A DNA stretch of 64,000 nucleotides, taken from positions 4,713,386-4,777,385 of the forward strand of contig LR746267.1 of the NCBI GenBank assembly GCA_902729315.2, written 5' to 3'. This document shows positions 11,401 through 23,223 of this stretch, piece after piece; position 1 is the stretch's first letter, and the number at the start of each line of letters is the position of its first letter. The DNA comes from Spirodela intermedia (lineage: Eukaryota > Streptophyta > Magnoliopsida > Alismatales > Araceae). A program made the translations under genes and the position numbers. The notes under the pieces were generated by a model. It ran no database searches. It worked only from the letters and a program-made list of their open reading frames with translations, and was not told the origin of the DNA.

Positions 11401-14400
11401 GAGACCCACCTCCCCCGGCATTTTTGACTGGGGCTTTTTCAGTAGAGGAACAGAGAGACTCACTGCCTATAAAAAACAATTCACATGAAATTATTGGCGT
11501 TTATACCAAAAGCTCCACGAAACTTGAGAAACGAAAAGATAGACAGCCTATTCCAGTAGTGGAAAAGGGAAATATATGGATACCCACCTCCTCCGATATT
11601 TTTGGCTGGGGCTTTTTCAGTAGAGGAACAGACAGACTCACTACCTATAAAAAATAATTAACATGAAGTTATTTGTACATTTACCAAAATTCCACAAAAA
11701 TTGAGAGAAGGCCGACAGAAAGCATTATATTCCCGCAGGCAAAAGATGATTTAATGCACAATAAGTATAAAGAGAACCCTAATTTCAGATTTGCATCTGA
11801 GTTTATAAGACAGTGCAATGCAATAAAAATCTTTTCAAATCAAAAGCCCCCTTGAATCGGTGGGACATGAAAAACTGTGTACATTGCCAGAGGGGAATTG
11901 CAAGTCCATAGCACATATGAGGCAGAAGACCTTACAGAATGAAACATGTACAAAGTAACAACTCCACGAAAAGAAATCCTTTAAATATCGTTCAATCTCA
12001 TGTGTAGTCCCTAAACTCGCCAAGATTTAGACAAACCTTCGTTCTAAATTGAGGTATGTTATCGTCCTATACATACATACATACATATATATATGTATAT
12101 ATGAGGTCTCCCAATTAGTTGATTGTAGTACCCCACAAGGCTTAGCCAAAACAGACAATGGCTCCATATTAGGAACACAAATATGCCTAACTGATTTTCG
12201 TACATCAGCAGAGATACTAGCCAAACTGCTCATACGAGTAAACACCCCACACACCACCCCTATCCACGACTCTCAATCATGCACGTTAACAGAACAAGTA
12301 TAATGGGGGCTTCCTCACACAAATGATGACATGTAGTTTTCCATGTAGATAGATGCTACACCGGTGCGACTGAACAGGCAATACAGCCAACAGCCCACCA
12401 ACGTAGCTACTTTATTAATCAGTGAAGACCATATACGGGCAAGTACCCACGTGTATCTATGTACAACTCAGACGCTTCAATGTTACAAATTAATTTTAAT
12501 TACGAGACGACTTTGCTAAAATATATAACAGTAGAAGTACAATGAGGAAATCCTATTTGGGCTTCATCCTGCAGCATTCCACATTCAATACAAAAATAGA
12601 CTCTCATAAATGGAAAAAAAAAAAACCATCACAGCTTTTGCAAGAAAACCCTAACGAATCATGTGCGTGTGAACAACTCTACCCTAGATTTCCTATGTGC
12701 TAAAAAGGTGTAGAGTCGTTGGGCTGCTGGCTTGCAGAAAGAACGTCAAATGCATGTTGAAACTAAAAGGTAAGGCCCTTAATGCATAGTTTTTGAATGG
12801 TGGGTCTTTCCAACACAACTTTTCCTGGGCACATGAAAATTTCCCAGTTAATCATTTAACAAACTTCTCAACTATAATCAGAATAATTAAAAGCACCATC
12901 AGCATACTATGTCCTGTGACGAAAATACAAAAAGTCCCCACCTTAAATATTAAAAATTCGAAAAACATGAAGAAAACAAGGGACTAACCTTCATCATCGA
13001 GTGAATGGAAACTTTCCTCCGGGGACAAGATCCTTCCGAATTTCTCTGCAGCAATTCGGGTGCCAAAGCATTCCTTCTCGTCAACATCTGCAACTCCCTC
13101 ATTTTCCGCACGTACAGAATGGAAATTTGAATCTGCTATCGCAACTGAACCATTAGTGGCAGCAGTCATTAATCCAGATCCATTTCCTTTTTTCTGGATC
13201 AAAGTGCCAATATTGTCATATGAGGATCTCCGCATGAGATTACTCTTGGATGACATATTGCCTAAAACATCAACCTCGTTACTAACGTCTTTTCTAGCAA
13301 TAGCTGTATTAGGTAGGTTTGGACTTTCCCTGGGGATCACAACGGGCATAGTTACACGAGTATTCATCATTGGGGCCTTAGTTCCCCGATGTGAATCCAG
13401 AGAGACCTTTGTATTTGACGAATTCGTTACACCAGGTCCAATTGAGCGTTGAGTACCTCCCCTTAACTTAGAACCTGAACTTGTCCTCTTTGGAGTTCCT
13501 GAAAAGCTTTCTCCAGCTTTGATCTCACTTATTAAACTTGACTTTGGGGGAGACACTTTTGAAACAGCTTTGGCATCAAATTTTAGTGACGAACTGTCGC
13601 AACCAGCACTTCTAACATATTTTTTACCCGATGATGCTGTTGAATTCCTCAGGTTTATACTCGAAGTTTCAACGGATCCTGTGCTTAGTGAAGCACTTTC
13701 ATCATTGTCACTTGCTTTTGACATAAAACATCAAAGATGAAAAAAAATCAATTTGTAGAAATTGGTTACCTAAACAAGTACAAATCTTCAAACAATCAAG
13801 ATGATATCAAGCTTGAGATGTAATGTAAGCATGCCATGGATATATAATACAAATACTACTTTGTGTGAGTTCATGTAAATGATCAGAATGTAAATGTAAA
13901 AATATATCACTTACATGCCACATAAACACTTTTTATTGTCTCTTTGATTTCCTCTTGAAAATCCTCTACTTTCTCTTCCAACGTTGTTTTAGGTTTGAAA
14001 TGGCCATCGTGACGAAATACATGACTTTCATCACAGTTGTACAGAGGCTCAGTCACACCGCTTGCCCTTGGCACCACGCCAATGGTATATGGCGAAATAA
14101 GCTGATCAGTAATCATGTGTCATTTCACGAGTACAAGGGAGAAATATAAAGATCAAAATATTGTGCAAAAAGATACACACCGAAATATCCGCAACCCACA
14201 CACCAACAGAACTCTGATGATAGGAGCAACCCAAAAGTTTTCCCTCATAAATACTGAGGTCACCCAAAATGGACCACCTCATGTCGACAGCATCATGACA
14301 TCTTAAGGGTTCCCATGAGAAAACCTACGGTGACCAAAAAAGGAAATTTGTAAACCGCCAACAGATGCCAGGTGAAAACAAAAACGGGTGAAACGTTCTA

Positions 14401-17400
14401 CCTTCAAAGTCTCATCCAAACCGCAAAATAAGGCCTTTCCATCAGGGTGAAAGATCGTAGAACGCACCCCAGTCATCTTGGTAATCAAGCATAAATAATA
14501 TCATTAAGAACTCAAAATAGCTAATACTAGCCATCAGAAAAAGGTGAATATTTTGAACAATTTTATATAGAACGTCAGGTGAAAGCACTTGATTTTCCTT
14601 TCCTCAATGGACCAAACAACTTCATAACACAGTTCTTCCATGATCAGTCATGGATAAATCAAGGTGGGGTATGCTTTTGTTAGCAAAAGATAGAACAAAT
14701 ACAGAACGAGCTGTTACTTCAAACTGAATTTCAACATAGCCACAATGGAGGGTAGGTCCACTGAAGTATCAGACCACAATAGAGATAGCAAGGAAAATCC
14801 AACAAAACCTTCTACATAAGATAGTTTGGGTGAATTTCTAAAAAAAATACTCTGACAAAATTCCAAAAGCAATGGTACCAACGTGGCAAAATTGAGTCAA
14901 GCTATTTTTACATTGGTGATATTAAATTAAGGTTTAGTAGATTGTTTTAGTTATATTAAATTAAGGATTTCTTGGAGATAGATAGGCTTTGACCAAATAA
15001 CACAAAACCCAATCTAAAATAAGCTGAAGTGAGCAGATTCCTGCCCAACAAAGTTGATTCAGGTGTGGCTTTAGATAGATCTGAGCAGGTTGAGCTTGTA
15101 CCGAGATAAACATATTCCAGATAGACGGGCACAGTTGACTCGTGAACCAGACCAACCTAATCAAACTACACTACTACGAAGTAATTCTAACTGTTAACAA
15201 AAGAACATCTCACATCAGTACAGTGGTCTTATGAAAAACGTTTTCAACGAGGCATGCACTGTTATAACCCTCGTCTAAGAGAAGAATTTATTCCAGTTTG
15301 ATGATGAATGTATTGGACAGCAATGCAGCAACATGAAAACATCCATCGTGAGGAACTAAATGAAACCATTACATCTTTAAAACTTGAACTCAGACATTTT
15401 TAGAACGGCTAAAGTGATATTCAACTGTATTTCATTACTGAGTTATCAAACGCATCTGAGTGGGAAAATGGAGAACAACACATGCATCTCACAGGGAAAT
15501 ATTTCACATTGTTGAACAAAAGAATCTGAGCGAGTAAACATACCTCAGGTCCAGCAGATCCAATAAGTTCGAATGTTTCCAAGTCCCAGAATTTTACAGT
15601 TCGATCAGCTGAGCCTGAAAATAATCATAATTGACTGTTAGAAAAATGAAAAGTGACAACTTGAATAGCAAGTGCAGAGCCAAATGATCAACCACGATAA
15701 TGAAAGCAAGAAACATACACTTAAATGAGAAAAGAGGAGAGACTTATGAAAAATCTTATTTCATTTTACAAGTTCAATTAAAAGAAGAAAATCGCTTGAC
15801 AGAAATAAACACATTAAGCAAATCAAACTCTACTGATGACTGTTCACCTGTCACAGAATGAAGAATGAGAATACACCAAACAACAGTTTAACCAAAGATG
15901 GATCTAGGAATGATGACCATTATTGCCATGCCACCGTAACTGCCATCCAAGGAGACTTGCAATGGTGGAGAAAAACTTCTAAAGGCAAAAATTTTAAACG
16001 GCATTTATTTTCTCACAACTAGCTTAAAACTGGCTGATAATTATGATCCGGATTCTCTTCAATAAAAAATGATGCCCCTCCCAACCCACCCCCCCAAAAA
16101 AATAAATAACCATGGGCAAAGACAATGATTATTACATCATTCACTGACCATTATCGTTATTGCCCCAAGTCAATAGGAGGCAAATCAGCCTGATCTGACT
16201 TACCCAACAAAGAGGTTTAACCTGTTTCCTTTATAGGAATAAAAATAAGAATGAACAAGTTTTCATTTTTTTTCTGGACCTTAACTGTCGGATTATTATT
16301 TGATTGACACAACAGGTAATGAAAAAAAATCATAAAAAAATGCGTTGTCAAATAACAAGAACAATACCTGTGGCAAGAAGAAATTCATGGGGATGAAAAT
16401 TAATACTCTGAATAGCCCCAGTATGGGCTTTAAATTCGTGTAAGAGCTTTCCAGCAGTCAGATCCCACAACTGAGAAAAAGTTCAACGGTAAATTACTTC
16501 AATTTTTCATCAATTAAATGAATAAGTTGGAAAAAAAGTTTGCGTAACCTAAGCTTCATTATCACCTTTACAACATTATCTTCTCCCCCGGAAACAACCC
16601 AGCGGCCATCTGGAGTGAACTTAATGTTTTTAATTGCTCTCGAGTGACCCTTGTATGTGTGTATGCATCCCTTTCGTCTGATATCCCATATCTTAAGATC
16701 AGCATCCACAGAACCAGATGCAAAAAATTCACCAAATGGATGGAACTCGACAGAGGCACAACTTGCTCTGTGCCCAGTAAGAGTACGAACAACTATATTC
16801 AGGAGGGAAAAAAATAAATAAATCAGAACTCGTCTATAACTAATCAAGAACTGGCCTTGCATTAGAGCATAAATGATAGCAGTCTAAAAAGTAGAAGAAG
16901 CTAATTCACAGGATCTGATCTCCAATTTATTTAAATGAACATTGTTGGTAATTGATGTCCACCAGTAGAGTTCACAACAAAAGAAAGAAGTTTTCTCTGT
17001 CTTTCAGGAAGGATACCATGCATCACTTACGGCATATCCCTTTCAAATCTCATAAAGATAGTCAATAGATGTCAATGCATGATATTCAAATTCAAACTTG
17101 CAATCAGATCCCAACACCTAACAACCAGCTATCTGAGGAGACAACTTTAAATTTTAGCACCATCGGAAAGTCAGCCACTGATTGGGAGTATCCAATTTTG
17201 GGAGGAGTATGGTTTCAACTCTAATCATGAATTTCCAGTTCTGCAAGGTCCAAGGATAGCTAACTCAAAAGAATATGATTCGGTTTTTACCCTCAGTTGG
17301 GAAATTTCGGTAAACTTGGCACAGAGACACTCACTTTTACCCTCTTCTAGGTCCCACAGCTTTATGGTGCCACTGTAAGCTCCTGCAAGGACCAATACCT

Positions 17401-20053
17401 CTGCCGAGTCAAATGTTACAGACTCTATTGAACTTGTATGACCTGAGAGGCTCTGAAGAAAAAAAACCATAGAATGCAAAATGAATTAAAATCAAATATC
17501 ATAAATAACAAGTACAGCGCAAAAGATTCCATACAAGTGTTAGGAAACTGAACAATGGTCCAAAAGAGTTATAAGAACTAAGTTTAAGGGTACGACCAGA
17601 CAAAACAGGATGGATACCAAATGAAAAAGTAATAATTTCGGTTGTTCCCATAGAATGTCAACATGAATTGTCCATATTCTAGATTGTGGTGTGGACTTTA
17701 CACCAGTTTCCTTATTACAGTCAAGGCCTTTTCTTTCGTGTCCTGGAAAGAGCGCATGAGGATGATCCTGCAGTCTTTTGCCACTTCTCAGATATAACAT
17801 TGACAAAATAACACGGAACGATGGCACAGCCCCTTCTTTAACCTGAAAAGTTTTTTTTTTTTCTCCTTGACTTGTAGGCACATGCATCGAAATTTATTCT
17901 GGAATGTGTTGGATAGTGAAATCCCCATATTGTGACATATATGAGCACAGACATGCAGAAAACCTTCCTCTGACTGAAAAATCGAGTATTCAAAGTAAAG
18001 GGCCAGTTTCTGTACATATAACTTAAGGCTACAAATAAACTTCTCCTAGAAAGTCTGAAAGCATTCCCCCTAAAAGGTTTCACAGCCATAATGTAATACA
18101 AACGGACAAAATATTCACGCATGCCTGGGTAAATAATAAAGCATGTACACAAGGGTGAGCATGAAACAAGGGAAAACGATATCTGAACTAACCAGTAAAG
18201 AGGTTGGTTGGCCGATCGCCCACAGATTCACCTTGCGATCCACTCCACCAGTAATGAATAATCTACATGATTTCTTTCCAATGTTCAAACAGTTGACGTC
18301 TGATTCATGTGCTACAAATTCCTCTTTGAATTATCAGTCAAGGGATTCAATATGCATTAAAAAATTGTACACTGATCAAGAAGATGCAGACTTTAAAGAT
18401 TCGCAAAGAACCTTCAAATGAGACTCTTTCTAGGATACTTTATGAAAAAACAAGTAATCGATAATTCTCACCCCACGCATACAACAACAGAAATCCATGT
18501 CAGTCCATCAAAATATTTTAATACTAGTCAACAGGGATGACTATATAGCCAAAAATGTAGCGTCAATTACTTTGGAGGAAGCAGATGTGACAACAGAATT
18601 TCTATCCCAGTTCCTATTTTCAAGCAAGTCAAAAAAATAATCAGGATTGTTTCATCTGAATATTTGAGCTCTACAAGTGTTTAGGTGTAATAATTCTATC
18701 CCTCAGTTACAAGGATGCTACATTTACTAGAATTTAGTCTACTCTGCTTGTGGTTCAATTCCACGTCAATTTTGAAAAAAAATAAATCATAGATCTGAAA
18801 TAACATTGAGGGATGATTGACTTTTGTGGGAAATTGACTCAAAACTTGAACATTTATCTAGAGATGAGGATGTGTTATGATCAGCGCCTCTGCCTCTACT
18901 CTGCATATTAGTATCCATCAGAGAATGTTTCTATAATTCAATTTGTTAATGTAAACCTTCCTCCAAGAACATTCGTTGATATTTACGTAGGATGGATCCT
19001 CTTTATATAAACCAAGATTGATGAGAGAAGACATCAGAGTAGCTGAATGATCCTTCATTAGAAATAGCTGTCTCACCTACATTCAAACGGTTTAATTCAA
19101 TCCAGATTTCACTTGCAAAATCCAACGAAAACAAAGCCATCTTATGAGAAAAATATTTCATTGATTATACATATTGGATGATATGCATCAAATAACGTTA
19201 TACACGAAGATAAAGGCACCAGGAACCCTCGGAAAGAACTAACTGTCATATTGAAACCTGTCCCCTTTTCCAGGTTGAGACTGGTTGAACGGATAATTTA
19301 TGCTTTGAAAATGAATGTTAGTGCACACAAGTATGCATGTTCTCTCGATATCCATAGAATTGGACTAAAATAAAAGAAAATGCTCTCGCCTTGCCGGGAC
19401 TAGCCGAAGAATCAAGATAATTTTGTCTTCATATTCGACAAGAGGTGTGCCAGAGTGCCTTATCCTCAACCAATTGGACTCAAGTTGCAGGACTCGCCCA
19501 AGTGAAAAGTAAAGGTTATGGGAGAATAGACGGGAATGTGCTGGCCACATGCGGGTAACTTCTCGCCTGCAACAAATGAGAACGAAGGGGGACCTAATTT
19601 CGTTCCATGAATCCTATGGGGACGACGTGCAGCACCAAAACTCTCGCCCTTGATGACCGGATGGAAACTTGTGCAAGCAGGAAGGGGGACGAGTTTCGCA
19701 CCCAAGTATGATCCAGACCACATATGGCCGCTGTCCAACACACCTTGAATTACCCAAAAACCAGTACAGAATGCCGAACTCCCTAAGATGCGATATCGGA
19801 GAAACACGAAAATCGCAAAGCCCGCAGCCATGGAAGCATGAAAAACGCTTCCGTTCTCCAACCCAAAACAAACAGGCTCGTACGCAATGATAATTCACCC
19901 TTTCGGTCGAATTCATCACCGACACAGTCTCCACCAGTTCCTCGTTTTATGGTGAAGAAGAAAATTCAGAGCAGAAACTACAGCAGCGGAAGAAGAAGAA
20001 GGGGGAGAGAAAAAAAGGATACGTAGCTTGTAGCCGCGCCTCGCCGTCTCCAT
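7825..20053 (-). CDS. KTN80: Katanin p80 WD40-repeat subunit B1 homologue
   Basis: Seventeen exons are read: 20053-20023, 18323-18193, 17452-17341, 16792-16566, 16470-16368, 15614-15544, 14476-14402, 14324-14181, 14101-13915, 13714-12989, 11299-11172, 9637-9515, 8888-8814, 8640-8528, 8263-8147, 8053-7985 and 7882-7825. All phases agree, giving 829 residues. The start [10 protein letters not shown] plus QEFVAH is the plant KTN80 N-terminus. WD40 repeats follow, with [51 protein letters not shown] and [12 protein letters not shown]. Next come an [10 protein letters not shown] block and a Ser/Lys-rich linker (exon 10, 242 codons). The con80 domain (SRLTKLQ...VRHLW...KLPDHS...[15 protein letters not shown]...AEQR...ELNLALQD) closes the protein. 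It partners the p60 ATPase and targets it to microtubule branches and crossovers for severing. Introns total about 9.7 kb. Confidence 0.95.
8437..8488. repeat. (GTGA)n and (GA)n microsatellite in KTN80 intron
   Basis: GTGA units run into about 16 GA units between the exons ending at 8528 and starting at 8263. On the gene's sense strand this is a pyrimidine tract. Confidence 0.9.
9015..9036. repeat. (GA)n microsatellite in KTN80 intron
   Basis: About eleven GA units lie between the exons at 9515 and 8888. The sense strand of the gene reads CT. Confidence 0.9.
11383..11710. repeat. 178-bp tandem duplication inside a KTN80 intron
   Basis: Two direct copies sit end to end, about 11383-11550 and 11561-11710. 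Each has a 'gtggaaaagg/gtgaaagggg' entry, an 'acccacctcc' block, the 20-base core GGGGCTTTTTCAGTAGAGGA at 11430 and at 11608, then 'gactcactgcctataaaaaa' or its one-base variant. The two cores are 178 bases apart. The copies differ by scattered substitutions, so the event is old. Confidence 0.85.
12067..12104. repeat. CATA/TA simple repeat in KTN80 intron
   Basis: A run of CATA units is followed by an alternating TA stretch. It is a simple low-complexity array. Confidence 0.85.
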
Positions 20054-21295
20054 GAATGCAATACCCCCGCGCCGAGGACACAGGCGGATCCACTCATGAA
20101 ACTCCCCCACCTGCTCCTTCCCAGACCCCTCCCGGCGGGCCAAGGACCCGGCAAACGGCCCTCAGGCCGAAGCTTCCTCGGGCCCAACCCCCTCCCCCGT
20201 CCGGAAGAATGCGGGGAAGACGAGGCAGCGCCGTGGGTCTGGTCTACTGCCGGAGCACACACACGGGTAGAGAGGGAAGGAAGCCAAGCCAGGAACGAAG
20301 GCTGTGGAGTGTGGACCAAGAGGAAAGGAAATGGTCCTCTTCCCCGCGGGACCCCAGAAAATCCGCATAATCACACAAATGACACTGCTTTCAACGCCAC
20401 GTACGGCCCAGCGAAGAAGAAAAATTGTGGAGGGCAGCAGTCAAATTTCCAGGCAAGGGATCCCTGGGCCCCACCCGCCCCTTCCCGCTCTGAGCATAAC
20501 AAATTAAATAATAACACCAACAATAGTAAAAGGAGGCGGAATAAAATAAAAGCTACTGCGTTGGGCCCCACACTTCTGGACCTTAACCAACCGGAAACCG
20601 GCGCCCTTCAGCAGTTAGTAACACTTTTTTTTATACCCCCTAGATTAGTCCGACTAAACTCAGACCCCGAATAATCTTCTCGCGGCATTCACTAGTTGTT
20701 GACTAAATATTCAATTTTAACACTTTTTGTGATAAACTTCCAAATTTTGAACTTTGCAAGGTTTTGCTCAGACTCAGACCCAAGGAACGGGGACCTCTTT
20801 CTGATACTCGATCTCGCAGAGTTTGCTTGCTGTAGCAGCTCCGGTTGGCAGAATGGCCGAGCATGGCCACCATGCTCGCTTCTCAGCTGAAGGGGGGGAA
20901 GTGGCAGGGCGTTGACTCCACGTGAGGAGCTAGCAGGGCGTGGGAAGAGGACACGGCACCGACCTGCCGCCCCTGCCGCTGCTGCTGCTGCTGCTCCCCT
21001 ACTCCCTTTCCGACCTGCCGGTCTCCACCGTGGAGAAGAGTCAATAAGAGCACGCGACGGCACGGCGGAGCTCACGGCACCGCCTTCACTTTTTGTTCTC
21101 GTCTCATTAAACGCCAGTGAAGGAGGGTCATCACTGCTCTCTCTCTCTCTCTCTCTGCTTTAAAAGCTCCTCCTTTCCCCATTTCACTCCCGGATCTTAC
21201 CAGTTCGTGCCCTCTTCAAGCTTCTCCGCTGTGCAGGCCAAGGTCTGAGTCTCAGTGAGGAGGTGCTATGTCTCTTGGCCGTAGGAAGGAGGAGA
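20054..21295. promoter_or_regulatory. Divergent intergenic region between KTN80 and the 21.3-kb gene
   Basis: About 1.24 kb separates two start codons on opposite strands. A (CT) array at 21137-21156 is followed by a TATA-like TTTAAAAG at 21159-21166, about 130 bases before the plus-strand ATG. The KTN80 side is GC-rich without an obvious TATA box. Open frames here are low in coding character and were not called. Confidence 0.5.
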
Positions 21296-21318
21296 ATGGG
21301 CGGCTGTCTGAGCAGTAA
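21268..21318 (+). promoter_or_regulatory. Upstream ORF overlapping the start of the 21.3-kb gene
   Basis: An ATG at 21268 opens a 16-codon frame ending TAA at 21316-21318. It overlaps the main ATG at 21296 in a different frame. Ribosomes that start at the first ATG would run past the main start before terminating, so it should lower translation of the downstream protein. Whether it is in the mRNA depends on the transcription start, which was not mapped. Confidence 0.5.
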
Positions 21319-22264
21319 GAGGGTTTTTCTTCCAGGCCGGAGGAAGCCGAGGTCGAGGTCGGAGGAGGAGGATCCCGCTGTTCAGAGCGAGCGCAACGGG
21401 ACCGCCGTCGCCCCTCTGCCGGCTCCGCCGCTGCCGCCGGAGGAGGAGGCAGTGGTGAAGGAGGTCCTGACGGAGACCCCCAACCCCTCCGCCGCCGTGG
21501 CCGTAGTGGCCGCCGCCTGCAGAAGAGCGGCAGCGGATGGAGCCGCGCTTAAGCTTAAGTCGCCGGAGAAGGACGTGGTGGCTCCCGCCGCCGTCAAGGG
21601 CGGCGCCGACGCCATGTCCGGGGAGGAGACCTCGGAGATGTGCAGCGTCAGTGAGAGCTTCTCCGTCTCGACCACACTGACGGAGAAGACGGAGGACGCG
21701 AGAGAGGACACGGCCACTTCCCGGAGGGGAAAGAGGCCACCCCCTGAATGGTCTCCGCCCGGCAAAAGCTGTCACCCGCGGAGGCGCTTCCCTTCAGGAG
21801 AGTTCGCCGCCGGCGCCGGCGGAGGCAGAGCCAGGTCCTCGCGGCTACGAACCAGGAGATCAGAGGATATGTCCTCGCTCGCCAGAGACGCGTCTAGGGC
21901 TCGCCTTCAGCTGGCCGGGAATGGCAGAGCTCCGGCGGCCGGAATGGGGAGGAATCAGGATGATTGGCGTGAGAGGAGATCCGCTTCCCCGGCGGGGAAA
22001 CGGTTGGCGGATCTTCGCGCCGCCGGCGGCGAAGGCGGGATGAGCAGGAGCTCGTCGGCGCGGAGGGTGGAGCGGGCGGCGTCACCGCACCGAGCTTTCG
22101 GACCGTCGCCGGAAGCCAACAACAAGATGAGAGGAGCAGGAGCAGGGGCGGCGGGTGCGGAGAGAGGAGGAGAAGGAGAGGTGGAGGAGCGGAGGACGGC
22201 GGCGGCGGGCGGGGAGTCGCTGGAGAATCCCCTGGTGTCCCTGGAATGCTTCATTTTTCTCTAG
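21296..22264 (+). CDS. Basic Ser/Arg-rich protein with N-myristoylation-type N-terminus
   Basis: This is a single open exon of 322 residues. The chosen start gives MGGCLSSKRV: Gly2 with Cys4 and Ser6-7 is the pattern of N-myristoylated and S-acylated plant proteins, which suggests plasma-membrane anchoring. The body is low-complexity and rich in Arg, Ser, Ala, Gly and Pro. Recognisable blocks are SEMCSVSESFSVSTTLTE (about residues 119-136), SPPGKSCHPRRRFPSGEF (about 155-172), repeated RSxSxxR stretches, and a C-terminus ENPLVSLECFIFL. That C-terminus and layout recall plant proteins annotated as serine/arginine repetitive matrix-like (At1g65710 type). This is from memory and the function is unknown. 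In-frame codons upstream reach only a GTG, so the MGGC start is the first ATG in this frame. Confidence 0.8.
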   Translation: MGGCLSSKRVFLPGRRKPRSRSEEEDPAVQSERNGTAVAPLPAPPLPPEEEAVVKEVLTETPNPSAAVAVVAAACRRAAADGAALKLKSPEKDVVAPAAVKGGADAMSGEETSEMCSVSESFSVSTTLTEKTEDAREDTATSRRGKRPPPEWSPPGKSCHPRRRFPSGEFAAGAGGGRARSSRLRTRRSEDMSSLARDASRARLQLAGNGRAPAAGMGRNQDDWRERRSASPAGKRLADLRAAGGEGGMSRSSSARRVERAASPHRAFGPSPEANNKMRGAGAGAAGAERGGEGEVEERRTAAAGGESLENPLVSLECFIFL

Positions 22265-22584
22265 AAAAGAAACAAAAGGAAAAAGTAAAAGTAGGATGCT
22301 CGTCTTCCTGTTCCTCTCGTCTCGACCATCCGCCTCGTTTCCCGGTATTTTTTGTCGCCGCACGCGGAGCTCCCCCAACCTCCGCTGGCCACTCTCTCCC
22401 ATCCGGTCACCGTCAACTTTGACGGGTGGCGCCGCCCGTGACCACCTCGAGCGGCAACGCATCACAGACAGCACGACGCTCTTGCAGAGCAGCTGATGAT
22501 CGCCGGCAGCTGCCCATGCCGATCGATCAACTAGTCCATTGTCCTGTTTTCTTCTCTGTAACCTTGTTCATGCTCTCGACAATG

Positions 22585-22587
<3 letters not shown>

Positions 22588-22621
<34 letters not shown>
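22588..22621. repeat. (CT)n microsatellite downstream of the 21.3-kb gene
   Basis: About seventeen CT units lie some 320 bases past the stop codon, probably in the 3' flank. Confidence 0.95.
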
Positions 22622-22625
<4 letters not shown>

Positions 22626-22884
22626 GTTCATGACGGCACAGAAGGAGCTCAGCCTGCTGCAAACAAGCAGAAGGGTAGGATTATGCAGACACTGGTCGAA
22701 TAACTGGTTGGTGGGTGATGGAGACAATCCACCAGCATTCGGCCGCGCATCCAACGAAGGCTAATCCACGTCTCAAGAGGCGCATCGTCTCGTTTCTTGG
22801 CGTCGCATGCCCGCGGAGCCCATCCAGTCAAGTCTGGGTGGTCGGAGTAGAGAGAGAGAGAGGAGAGGAGTAGCGCGTTTGGAG

Positions 22885-23223
22885 TTATACCGACCGGAGG
22901 GAAGCCGAAGAATTACCAAGAGGAGAGGAAGAGGAAGAGGAAGACAAGCGGCGGCGGCAGAGATTCAAGAGGGCATCGAAATGGGTACGCGAAGAATCCA
23001 CGGCACACGCACTTAGAGCGGGGAAAGTAAGGGGCTCGTGGTTACCCGTGATGGGGGGAAAGCGATCCCTCCAGTCACCAAGTGGCAGAGCACCGAATTG
23101 GGGATCCGCCGCCCGGGTTGACCTCCACACCAGTTCCCACGGCCGGCCATAGAAGCACTCGAAGATGGCCAAGATGAGAAGCATGGAGATGAGGATCGCT
23201 GTGGGCAAGAAGCCAAAGGACAT
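22885..23223 (-). CDS. Possible small single-pass membrane protein
   Basis: This ATG-initiated frame has 112 codons. Residues about 2-24 are strongly hydrophobic (FLPTAILISMLLILAIFE), like a signal anchor or signal peptide. They are followed by a Trp/Arg-containing segment (YGRPWELVWRST) and a sober stretch up to FPPITG. After that the composition turns Ser- and Arg-rich. A consensus-like donor (GG|GTAACC) lies at 23046-23044 right after the better part, so the true product may splice there and continue elsewhere. It matches no family that I recognise. The case rests on the hydrophobic start, a good ATG context (ACGCCATGTCC) and lack of a better gene here; it may be chance. Confidence 0.33.
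   Translation of the reverse strand: MSFGFLPTAILISMLLILAIFECFYGRPWELVWRSTRAADPQFGALPLGDWRDRFPPITGNHEPLTFPALSACAVDSSRTHFDALLNLCRRRLSSSSSSSPLGNSSASLRSV

Noticed and set aside
12027-12303. Short frames on both strands in a KTN80 intron near the TA repeat
   Set aside because: Some balanced composition is present on both strands, but no family, start context or splice structure supports a gene.
19466-19934. Open frames of 106-131 codons inside KTN80 intron 1
   Set aside because: There is no recognisable domain, the amino-acid pattern is irregular, and they sit inside a well-supported intron.
20840-20880. tRNA-like 'GGCAGAATGGCCGAG' string
   Set aside because: It resembles the 5' part of a Leu/Ser tRNA D-arm, but no anticodon stem, T-loop GTTCGA or acceptor pairing follows.
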